The notes below the pieces were generated by a model. That model saw only the letters and a list, made by a program, of their open reading frames with translations, was not told the origin of the DNA and did not search any database. A program made the translations under genes and the position numbers. 8,865 nucleotides of DNA. Origin: JBBKXJ01 sp037969395. GTDB lineage: Bacteria; Pseudomonadota; Gammaproteobacteria; Pseudomonadales; JAUIET01. The stretch covers positions 1-8,865 of the forward strand of contig JBBKXJ010000056.1 of the NCBI GenBank assembly GCA_037969395.1. Reading direction: 5' to 3'. Below, piece after piece: positions 1 to 5,794 of this stretch (positions are counted from its first letter, which is position 1; every line of letters begins with the position of its first letter).

Positions 1-30
1 GCACTGGCTTATACTCAATACTGAATCAAC

Positions 31-50
31 CTAGGAGGCTGTCCGAGAAT
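31..50 (+). repeat. left terminal inverted repeat of the MITE-like element
   Basis: Twenty bases that match the reverse complement of 178-197 without a mismatch. The outer four (CTAG, 31-34) are themselves palindromic and may be the target-site duplication rather than element DNA. The match stops abruptly outside position 31 (C at 30 against A at 198), which marks the boundary. Confidence 0.85.
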
Positions 51-177
51 GGCGATCGTAGCGAGGGCGTGAGATTTTGAGTCAGCTTTTTGCGTCGATT
101 GAGTTGAATAGTGGTTCTATTTGCCGAAATCGACGCGGAAAGATGGCTAAAATATCGCGGCCGCAGTAGATCAGTCT

Positions 178-197
178 ATTCTCGGACAGCCTCCTAG
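178..197 (-). repeat. right terminal inverted repeat of the MITE-like element
   Basis: Perfect inverted copy of 31-50. It ends in CTAG (194-197), the possible target duplication. The sequence resumes with non-repeated DNA at 198, shortly before a candidate ribosome-binding site (AGGTGAAG, 203-210) for the coiled-coil gene. Confidence 0.85.
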
Positions 198-230
198 ACC
201 ATAGGTGAAGCGTATTATTTGGGCCCAGCG

Positions 231-1568
231 ATGAGCGATCAGGCAACCGATGCCGTTTTATTTTTTGAAGGCGATGCCATAGGCAAGGCGATGCTGTTGG
301 CCGAATTCGAGGCGTTACTGGATCATGTAGTAGCAGTGCCTGAATACGCTGAGCAGGACGCAAGAGCTGTGCTGGTGCGCGTTAATCCGCATCTGGATGT
401 GACTGCCGCCGTGTTCTTTCGACTGAAATTCAATGCCAGAGGCGTGGCCGACGCAAACTGGAACTTGCCGCTGGACCATCTGGCAGCACGGTCCGCGCCC
501 GGCCCGGATATGGGCGCAGGTAAGATCAGGCTGGGCTGTATGAGCCAATGCTGTGTGCCATGGCACAAAAAACAGTTGTGGGATCCGGTCATGCGCTCCG
601 ACAATAATAGCTTCGCAACCATTCGGCGTGCTATCAAGCAAAATAGCCTTGGTCTGCCTTTTCGGGTTAAGCCGGCGACGCCTGCGCCACAGCTGACGCC
701 TGCGCCACAGCAGCCGCAACCGTTGCCAAACAAGCGGCAGCGCCGCGTTGATCAAGCGCAGCGCGATCGCATTGCGCTGTTGTTAAAACAGCAACGCCTG
801 CATATTGCAACGCTTAACAACCAGCGCAGGGAGGAGGTGCAGCGTCTGCAGTCGGCATTACACAAAAAATCGGCCGCGTTTGATGCTCAACTTGCAGAAA
901 AACAAGAAGCGGCGCAGCAAGAGGCCGAACGGATGGGCCAATTGCAGCAAGCGCTGGCAGAGCAAGCCAAACAAGCCTCAAGCGATCGTGAGCAGTTTGC
1001 TTTGGAGTTACAGCAAGTTGCACAAGGGGAAACCGATCAACTCAGCGCTATGCAGGAAAACTTCGAGCGCGAACACACGCTACGGCTGGAAACGCAGACC
1101 GCCGAGTTAAAAGAAATGCTGGAAATGCGCGAGGTCGAGCTGTATTACCGTGAGGAGCAAATGGGTAGCCTGCGCGATGAAATCGGCAACCTGCGTAAGG
1201 AACGTTTACGCCTGCTAAATCAGGACTCAAGCAATCATCTCGCCAGACTAAAAGAGGCTGGCATCACTTTCGTTGCGCATCATCCCGGTGCTGGTCATAT
1301 TAATATTCCAATGGAAGATATCGGAGGCTATGTCGACGCCCCGTTGGCCTACGCTGCCGAGAAGTGCTTTGTCGAGCAAGACCACTATCAGCAATGGCTG
1401 CAGCACTACAAACAACCGACCTGCCGGGTCAATCTGGACGACGGCAATTGCTGTGAGGCGACGCTGGCACGGGTTGATATTCCCAACCAGTTTGTGGCAG
1501 CTTACTCAGACCGTTGTCTGAATCATCGTGAGCATGTCGAACCGCCGGCTCTCAGAAAGTCTGTCTGA
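231..1568 (+). CDS. coiled-coil protein of unknown function (sometimes labelled ParA-like)
   Basis: 445 residues. I cannot assign a function. Three parts are visible. A folded-looking N-terminal domain (about 1-145) contains NPHLDV, NWNLPLDHL, a cysteine cluster LGCMSQCC (C103, C107, C108) and WHKKQLWDP. A proline-rich hinge (148-166) is built from two TPAPQ units. A long charged, Gln/Glu/Ala/Leu-rich helix (about 170-330) should form a coiled coil, followed by a C-terminal domain (about 335-445) with further cysteines (C379, C398, C407, C408, C429). There is no signal peptide or membrane segment. I recall related gammaproteobacterial proteins with the same LFF...NLPL...SQC...WH...LWDP pattern, some annotated 'chromosome partitioning protein', but no Walker A motif is visible, so a ParA ATPase is not supported. 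The start is uncertain: ATG at 231 gives MSDQ, like remembered homologs, but has no good Shine-Dalgarno; TTG at 219 lies 8 bases after AGGTGAAG (203-210) and would add four residues. The 3' end overlaps the next gene. Confidence 0.8.
   Translation: MSDQATDAVLFFEGDAIGKAMLLAEFEALLDHVVAVPEYAEQDARAVLVRVNPHLDVTAAVFFRLKFNARGVADANWNLPLDHLAARSAPGPDMGAGKIRLGCMSQCCVPWHKKQLWDPVMRSDNNSFATIRRAIKQNSLGLPFRVKPATPAPQLTPAPQQPQPLPNKRQRRVDQAQRDRIALLLKQQRLHIATLNNQRREEVQRLQSALHKKSAAFDAQLAEKQEAAQQEAERMGQLQQALAEQAKQASSDREQFALELQQVAQGETDQLSAMQENFEREHTLRLETQTAELKEMLEMREVELYYREEQMGSLRDEIGNLRKERLRLLNQDSSNHLARLKEAGITFVAHHPGAGHINIPMEDIGGYVDAPLAYAAEKCFVEQDHYQQWLQHYKQPTCRVNLDDGNCCEATLARVDIPNQFVAAYSDRCLNHREHVEPPALRKSV
677..712 (+). 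repeat. two-copy 18-bp tandem repeat coding for the proline-rich hinge
   Basis: GACGCCTGCGCCACAGC occurs at 677-693 and again at 695-711 as two head-to-tail 18-bp units. In frame it gives two TPAPQ units within residues 150-160 of the coiled-coil protein. Being a multiple of three and located in a linker, it is a natural site for copy-number variation that keeps the frame. Confidence 0.85.
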
Positions 1569-2484
1569 CTTCCAGTTTCACCAATCTCCCCAGCTGCAGC
1601 GTGTTGAGCACAGCCTGCTGCAGCGGCATGAGATACAGCTCTCCGTGCTGCGGCTTGATGCGCTCGACCCTTACCTGGGCGGCAACAAGTGGTTTAAGCT
1701 ACAGGCTTATCTGCGTGACGCGCAGCAGCAGGGCTGCAAACGACTGCTGAGTTTTGGTGGCGCCTGGTCCAATCATCTTTATGCGCTGGCGGCGGCGGGA
1801 CAACGCTTCGGTTTTAGCACGCTTGGTGTGGTGCGTGGCGAGCGACCGAAACAGCTCAACCTGATGTTAACCGATCTACAGGCGATGGGTATGCAGCTGC
1901 GTTTTGTGAGTCGCAGCGACTATCGGCGGCGTTATGAAGCGCTGTATCTCGACCAGCTGCGCAGCCAGTTTACTCCCTGCTACATTATTCCGGAAGGCGG
2001 CGCCGGACCTCTGGGAGTGCGGGGCGCGTCTAACATGTTGCCCAAGGCGCTGCACAATGGCTACGACGTATTTGCACTCGCCTGCGGCAGCGGCACCAGC
2101 GCGGCAGGCTTGCTTAGCGTGTTACCCGGCAGCGCACGGCTGCTCGGTTTTTCCGCGTTAAAAGATGATGGCAGTTTGCAACGGGCCATTGCCGCCATGG
2201 CACCTGAGGCGCAGGCTGGCTGGCGTATCGAAAGCAACTTCGCCGCTGGCGGCTTCGCGCAAGTAAGCTCGGAGCTGGTCAAATTTATGGATGACTTCAC
2301 CGCTGCAACCGGTATTCCGCTGGAGCCCGTATACACTGCCAAGCTATTTATGGGCTTATTTGCCTTGATCGAAACCGGCGAATTTTCCACCGGCACGCGC
2401 ATATTGGCGCTGCACACGGGTGGGCTGCAAGGCTTACGCGGCATGCACACGCGGCTGCAGAAATTGCGCATAGCGGCGCGGTAA
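1534..2484 (+). CDS. PLP-dependent D-cysteine desulfhydrase / ACC deaminase family enzyme
   Basis: 316 residues, fold-type II pyridoxal-phosphate enzyme, slightly shorter than typical relatives (about 325-340). The GGNKWFKL motif places the Schiff-base lysine at K52 by analogy with GNKxRKL of ACC deaminase and D-cysteine desulfhydrase. SNH (79-81) corresponds to the substrate-contacting SN motif, ACGSGTSAAG (183-192) to the glycine-rich phosphate-binding loop, EPVYTAKLFMGL (264-275) to the DPVYTGKAMAGL segment, and LHTGG (293-297) to the C-terminal cofactor motif. The family converts D-cysteine to pyruvate, H2S and ammonia, or opens the ACC ring. The substrate here cannot be fixed: the usual KRDDL before the lysine is replaced by RLDALDPYL, which suggests a distinct subfamily. 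Cytosolic; no signal peptide. The start overlaps the upstream gene by 35 bp, with GTG 1528 as an alternative two codons earlier and no strong Shine-Dalgarno at either, so translational coupling is likely. Confidence 0.88.
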   Translation: MSNRRLSESLSDFQFHQSPQLQRVEHSLLQRHEIQLSVLRLDALDPYLGGNKWFKLQAYLRDAQQQGCKRLLSFGGAWSNHLYALAAAGQRFGFSTLGVVRGERPKQLNLMLTDLQAMGMQLRFVSRSDYRRRYEALYLDQLRSQFTPCYIIPEGGAGPLGVRGASNMLPKALHNGYDVFALACGSGTSAAGLLSVLPGSARLLGFSALKDDGSLQRAIAAMAPEAQAGWRIESNFAAGGFAQVSSELVKFMDDFTAATGIPLEPVYTAKLFMGLFALIETGEFSTGTRILALHTGGLQGLRGMHTRLQKLRIAAR

Positions 2485-2595
2485 TGCATACCGCCTCACA
2501 ATTCCGGGCGGAATCTTAGCCGTTAGGCTGCAAAGCGCTCGCGCCCACACTACGCTTAAAATTTAAACAGAAATCATCAAGGTGGAGTGCGGCCT
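2485..2595 (+). other. intergenic region with small hairpins and a weak -10 candidate
   Basis: A 111-bp gap. It holds overlapping small inverted repeats, CCGCC/GGCGG (2491-2495 with 2507-2511), ATTCC/GGAAT (2501-2505 with 2510-2514) and AGCC/GGCT (2518-2521 with 2526-2529). None is followed by a T-run, so a Rho-independent terminator is not supported. TAAAAT at 2557-2562 could be a -10 box for the following gene, but I see no matching -35 box. A strong Shine-Dalgarno follows at 2579-2587. Confidence 0.4.
2579..2587 (+). promoter_or_regulatory. ribosome binding site that decides the start of the CNB-rhodanese gene
   Basis: AAGGTGGAG lies 8 bases before ATG 2596, ideal spacing. The in-frame GTG at 2587 overlaps the Shine-Dalgarno itself and can therefore be set aside as the start. 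Confidence 0.75.
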
Positions 2596-3684
2596 ATGAT
2601 CGACACCATCACGACACGAGACAAGCGCTTGCTGCAGTCATTTGTGCCAATTAATACGCTGAGTTCCGATCATCTCGACAGTTTGTTGCGCAACCGCCAA
2701 ATCGAAGTGTTATGCGCCGGCCAACCATTGTTCGACGCCGGCCAGTACGACGATCAGCACATTTACTTACTGCACGGCGATGTTGAGCTGCAGCATGCCG
2801 ATGGCAGCATTGATAGTCTATCGGCAGATAGCCCCCTTTGTACCTTCCCCATTGCCCATGTGCAGCCGCGTCAACACAATGCGCGCGCGGTTACCGACTG
2901 CAGTGTCATACGCTTCGACTCGGCGAAAATCGACGGCATGATCGCCTGGGATCAAACCGCTAACTACATCATGCTGGCCATAGCTGCCCAGCGTGACCTG
3001 GATGAAGACGCGGAATGGATGGCGACGCTGCTGCGTTCCAACCTGTTCTACAAAGTACCGCCTATTAATATTGAGCAAATTTTGCATCGCTTTAATCCAC
3101 TCAGCATAGCGGCTGGCGAATACGTTGTGCGACAGGGACAAATAGGTGATTGTTGCTATGTGATCAAGGAAGGCGAGGCCGAAGTCTGGCAAGCGCTTGA
3201 CTCGGGTGAGCCGCAGCAGCTGGTGGCAACCCTCAGCGCCGGGCAGTGTTTTGGTGAAGATGCGCTGGTAAACGACGCGCCGCGCAACGCCAGCGTGCGA
3301 ATGCAGTCGAATGGCGTGTTAATGCGGCTTGATAAACAGGATTTTTTTCTGCTGTTGAAAGAGCCCGACGTTGCGACCATCAGCTTGAATGAGGCTGCAC
3401 AGCAAGCCGACCAAAACAACGTGTGGATAGACGTGCGTACTCAGGAAGAGTATGACGCGGGGCACTGTAGCGAAGCCGTACATATGCCGTTGGATATACT
3501 GCAACTGAAATCCAGGCTATTGGATAAAACCGTCAATTACATTGCCTATTGCAACAGCGGTCAGCGTAGCCACGCCGCGGCGTACTTTCTGCATGGTCAG
3601 GGCTATCAAGTGCATGCGCTGGCCGGTGGTTTCAAGCGCTACCCACCCGAGCAGCGCAGCAACTATCTACGGCTGTGTTTCTAG
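2596..3684 (+). CDS. cyclic nucleotide-binding-like protein fused to a rhodanese domain
   Basis: 362 residues, three domains in order. Residues about 15-115 form a CRP/FNR-type beta-roll that is degenerate, without a recognisable phosphate-binding cassette. Residues about 145-258 form a second, better preserved roll: GEYVVRQGQIGDCCYVIKEG, then FGEDALVNDAPRNASVR (219-235) with E221 and R230 at the places where canonical cAMP-binding cassettes hold the ribose and phosphate. Residues about 262-350 are a rhodanese: WIDVRTQEEYDAGH, the active-site loop CNSGQRS with the sulfur-accepting cysteine C319, and LAGGF. There is no DNA-binding helix-turn-helix or membrane segment, so it is a soluble sensor/enzyme rather than a transcription factor. 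By family knowledge the rhodanese would carry a persulfide or pass sulfur on; control by a nucleotide bound in domain two is inference. Start chosen at ATG 2596 from the strong upstream Shine-Dalgarno. It stands alone between two gaps. Confidence 0.88.
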   Translation: MIDTITTRDKRLLQSFVPINTLSSDHLDSLLRNRQIEVLCAGQPLFDAGQYDDQHIYLLHGDVELQHADGSIDSLSADSPLCTFPIAHVQPRQHNARAVTDCSVIRFDSAKIDGMIAWDQTANYIMLAIAAQRDLDEDAEWMATLLRSNLFYKVPPINIEQILHRFNPLSIAAGEYVVRQGQIGDCCYVIKEGEAEVWQALDSGEPQQLVATLSAGQCFGEDALVNDAPRNASVRMQSNGVLMRLDKQDFFLLLKEPDVATISLNEAAQQADQNNVWIDVRTQEEYDAGHCSEAVHMPLDILQLKSRLLDKTVNYIAYCNSGQRSHAAAYFLHGQGYQVHALAGGFKRYPPEQRSNYLRLCF

Positions 3685-3709
3685 CCTGGCGGCTGCAGCT
3701 GTTTAGTCA

Positions 3710-3811
3710 CCTGCAGGCTGCTTTTAGTCGTGCTGCCTGTGCTTTCACCCAGGCTTTATACCCACCAAAATGGCTGGCCAAAAATAGGTACTTTACGCTG
3801 CCTGCAGGCTG
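3710..3811 (+). repeat. pair of 11-bp direct repeats CCTGCAGGCTG
   Basis: Identical copies at 3710-3720 and 3801-3811, 91 bp apart start to start. Each contains the palindrome CCTGCAGG. They could be protein-binding sites or remnants of a small duplicated element; function unknown. Confidence 0.5.
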
Positions 3812-3909
3812 AGTGATGCTACCAATCGGTACTTATCTCTAACTTCGTCTTCCGTGTAACGGTCCGTTTCGCGGCCTTACTGCCATATTCTTTCAAGCCG
3901 GCTTGCGTT

Positions 3910-3915
3910 TATAAT
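3910..3915 (+). promoter_or_regulatory. candidate -10 box of the nadK promoter
   Basis: TATAAT, a perfect sigma-70 -10 hexamer, lies 31 bases before the nadK start codon. The -35 position at 17-bp spacing reads ATTCTT (3887-3892), a poor match, and there is no TGn extension. An activator might be needed, or the match may be chance. It is the best promoter candidate for the nadK-to-pepN block. Confidence 0.4.
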
Positions 3916-3946
3916 AATCGACTTGCCCCCCTGAAAAAGACGCAGT

Positions 3947-4852
3947 ATGAATAGTTTCAGAAAAATTGGCTTGTTAGGGCGTACCAGCGACCGCAAGGTG
4001 CTCGATTCGCTGCAACAACTGCTCGACTTCCTCAACAGCCGCAACGTGCGAGTGCTGCTGGAAGAAGATGTTGCGGCAGCGCTAAACGCGCAGCACGCAC
4101 GCGTCGCCTCTATCGAAACGATTGGTGAAGACTGCGATTTGGCTATCGTCGTTGGCGGCGATGGCAGTTTGCTCGGCGTCGCGCGCGTATTAGCACAGTA
4201 CGACGTGCCTTTGCTGGGTGTGAACCGTGGTCGTCTCGGTTTTCTCACCGATATCAAACCACGCGAGATTGAGGAAAAAATCGGCGCAATTCTTGATGGT
4301 AAATATGTGCTGGAACAGCGCTTCCTGTTGGAAGCATCGCTCTGCCGCGACGGTAAGACTATCGGCAACTCGGAAGCGGTTAACGATGTGGTGCTGGGCT
4401 CAGGTACGTCGGCGCGCATGATAGAGTATGAGCTGTTCATTGAAGGACAGTTTGTTTACAGCCAAAGTTCTGACGGGGTCATTGTGTCAACCCCCACCGG
4501 CTCGACGGCCTATGCGCTGTCGGGTGGAGGGCCCATCATGCACCCAAAGGTAGACGCCATCGTGCTGGTGCCCATGTTCCCACATACCCTCAGCAGCCGG
4601 CCGATTGTGGTCGATGCTAACAGTGAAATAAAGATTGTGATCGGTGCTAACAATCCAACTAACCCGCAGCTCAATTGTGACGGCCAGGTGAATTTTAGCG
4701 CTGCACCCGGCGACAGCGTGGTCATCCGCAAGCGCCGTCACGATCTTAAACTGATTCACCCCGTCGAACACAGTTACTATGCTGCGTGCCGCGACAAGCT
4801 GGGTTGGGGCAGTCGCTTACGCAGCAACGAGGACGATACCACCGATGGCTGA
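3947..4852 (+). CDS. nadK: NAD kinase
   Basis: 301 residues, the usual length for proteobacterial NadK. It phosphorylates NAD to NADP with ATP in the cytosol. The GGDGS motif (70-74) carries the catalytic aspartate D72. It is followed by GVNRGRLGFLTDI (91-103), the NDVVL segment (146-150), SDGVIVSTPTGSTAYALSGGGP (175-196) that binds NAD, VPMFPHTLSSRP (208-219) and the CDGQ turn (244-247). One deviation: the stretch after NDVVL reads GSGTSARM, where I remember H-R/P-G-K in Pseudomonas and E. coli enzymes; the rest of the active site is intact, so activity is expected. ATG 3947 starts right at the conserved N-terminal strand (FRKIGLLGR), with only a weak A-rich Shine-Dalgarno (3933-3939). It is first in a tight block and overlaps the rhomboid gene by 8 bp. 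Confidence 0.97.
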   Translation: MNSFRKIGLLGRTSDRKVLDSLQQLLDFLNSRNVRVLLEEDVAAALNAQHARVASIETIGEDCDLAIVVGGDGSLLGVARVLAQYDVPLLGVNRGRLGFLTDIKPREIEEKIGAILDGKYVLEQRFLLEASLCRDGKTIGNSEAVNDVVLGSGTSARMIEYELFIEGQFVYSQSSDGVIVSTPTGSTAYALSGGGPIMHPKVDAIVLVPMFPHTLSSRPIVVDANSEIKIVIGANNPTNPQLNCDGQVNFSAAPGDSVVIRKRRHDLKLIHPVEHSYYAACRDKLGWGSRLRSNEDDTTDG

Positions 4853-5744
4853 AATTGAAGCACTGGCCGTTAATGCTGGCATAGACCTCAGCCATTTTGC
4901 ACGCTACCTGAGCCAGCAGGGCATTGCGCATCGTATTACCGAAAGTGCGGGCCGCCAGCTAGTGTTGGTGGGCACGCCGGCGCATGCGCAGAGAGTGCGT
5001 GAGCTATATGACGGGTTGCGCGATGGCAGCGTTGAGTTACCCCGGCAGGTGGTACACGATATTGAGGCCAGACGAAACCATACATGGAATTGGCAGACTG
5101 TTACGCGCCCCCTGATGCAATACAAGGTGGTCACCTGCGGCATGCTGCTCAGCCTGTTAGGCTTTTTGTTGGTAGAGCTGAATGCCTATATCGGGTTGGT
5201 ACACTATTTCACTTTTTTTGACTCTGCGCGGCAACTCGTCGGCTTTACGAACCTGCCGCCGCCGCAAAGCGTCGGCGCGGGTCAGTTTTGGCGTATGCTG
5301 ACGCCAATTTTTCTACACTTCAGTATATTGCATCTGGTTTTCAATATGCTTTGGTTCTGGGAGTTCGGCCGGCGTATAGAGGGCCGATTGGGTAGCGTGT
5401 TTTTGCTTATTCTGGTCTGCGTGCTCGGCATCGCTTCCAACACGATACAGTCGTTGTTTAGCAACGGCGTTCCATTTGGCGGCATGTCAGGCGTGATCTA
5501 CGGCTTGCTGGGGTTTTGCTGGCTGTGGGACAAGGTGAACCCGAAAGCACACTTTAACCTGCCGCCAGGCATTGTGGGATTTATGATCGGCTGGCTACTG
5601 CTATGTTTGTCAGGCATTATTAGTGCATTCGGTTTGGGCGACATTGCTAATGCAGCTCACGTCAGCGGCTTGATCAACGGCGTTTTATTGGGTGCAATAT
5701 TCGGATGGTTTTATCGTAGCCATACCTTGCCGAACGGCGAATAA
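4845..5744 (+). CDS. rhomboid family intramembrane serine protease (GlpG-like)
   Basis: 299 residues. An N-terminal soluble domain (about 1-65) resembles the cytoplasmic N-domain of E. coli GlpG. The six-helix rhomboid core begins near residue 94. Family landmarks are all present: WR (149-150) in the L1 region, HxxxN (H163-N167) lining the oxyanion site, GGMSG with nucleophile S215, and AHVSGLING with the catalytic histidine H272 plus G275 and G279. The Ser-His dyad is therefore complete and activity is expected: cleavage of transmembrane substrates in the inner membrane. Natural substrates cannot be read from the sequence. ATG 4845 is chosen because it starts the N-domain (MAEIEALAVNAG) and has GAGG at 4829-4832, although 12 bases away. 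An upstream in-frame ATG at 4779 would lie deep in nadK and add 22 residues without homology support. It overlaps nadK by 8 bp, so the two are co-transcribed and probably coupled. Confidence 0.93.
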   Translation: MAEIEALAVNAGIDLSHFARYLSQQGIAHRITESAGRQLVLVGTPAHAQRVRELYDGLRDGSVELPRQVVHDIEARRNHTWNWQTVTRPLMQYKVVTCGMLLSLLGFLLVELNAYIGLVHYFTFFDSARQLVGFTNLPPPQSVGAGQFWRMLTPIFLHFSILHLVFNMLWFWEFGRRIEGRLGSVFLLILVCVLGIASNTIQSLFSNGVPFGGMSGVIYGLLGFCWLWDKVNPKAHFNLPPGIVGFMIGWLLLCLSGIISAFGLGDIANAAHVSGLINGVLLGAIFGWFYRSHTLPNGE

Positions 5745-5761
5745 AGCAGAAGGGGATTAAT

Positions 5762-5794
5762 ATGCTCAGTTGTGAGAAATGGGCGCTGACATGA
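5762..5794 (+). CDS. possible 10-codon leader ORF before the DUF1315 gene
   Basis: ATG at 5762 follows a strong Shine-Dalgarno AGGGG (5751-5755) at 6-base spacing and opens a reading frame of ten codons (MLSCEKWALT). It ends in TGA at 5792-5794, overlapping the ATG of the next gene in an ATGA arrangement. The DUF1315 start itself has only a poor Shine-Dalgarno, so ribosomes loaded here may re-initiate on it. The peptide is not known to me, and expression is unproven; the alternative is that the ATG is fortuitous. Confidence 0.4.
   Translation: MLSCEKWALT

Larger units (their letters stand above)
31..197. mobile_element. MITE-like palindromic element with 20-bp perfect terminal inverted repeats
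   Basis: The left end (31-50, CTAGGAGGCTGTCCGAGAAT) is the exact reverse complement of the right end (178-197). The two 70-base arms (31-100 and 128-197) also resemble each other throughout when one is reverse-complemented. The innermost 9 bases pair perfectly (GCGTCGATT at 92-100 with AATCGACGC at 128-136), and the centre holds a small AATAG/CTATT hairpin (107-111 with 117-121). The whole unit could therefore fold into one long imperfect hairpin. CTAG at each outer edge could be a 4-bp target duplication, which would leave 16-bp terminal repeats at 35-50 and 178-193. A YTAR-type 4-bp duplication is typical of one IS5 subgroup, so an IS5-like transposase may move it; that assignment is inference. 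There is no room for a transposase, and the short reverse-strand reading frame across it (82-363) looks spurious. It ends 33 bp before the next start codon. Confidence 0.8.
3685..3946. other. 262-bp intergenic region with short direct repeats, upstream of nadK
   Basis: No plausible gene on either strand; the reverse frame covering 3877-4440 is a shadow of nadK. CCTGCAGGCTG occurs twice in direct orientation (3710-3720 and 3801-3811), the second copy inside a 10-bp palindrome GCCTGCAGGC (3800-3809). GGTACTT also recurs (3787-3793 and 3828-3834). A short CCGT/ACGG hairpin lies at 3852-3862. No stem followed by a T-run was found, so the end of the preceding transcript is undefined. A good -10 hexamer lies at 3910-3915. 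Confidence 0.5.

Noticed and set aside
82..363. 93-residue reverse-strand frame across the palindromic element
   Set aside because: It crosses from the repeat into the coiled-coil gene and lacks any transposase motif; the element is non-coding.
231..1568. ParA-type chromosome partitioning ATPase
   Set aside because: No deviant Walker A (KGGxGK[ST]) or Walker B motif is visible. The protein is mainly a coiled coil between two unrelated domains.
2491..2529. Hairpin cluster after the PLP gene as a terminator
   Set aside because: Stems of 4-5 bp compete with each other and no T-run follows, so intrinsic termination cannot be claimed.
3877..4440. 187-residue reverse-strand reading frame
   Set aside because: Its composition is Ser/Arg/Pro rich, it is antisense to the clearly real nadK, and it has no recognisable domain.
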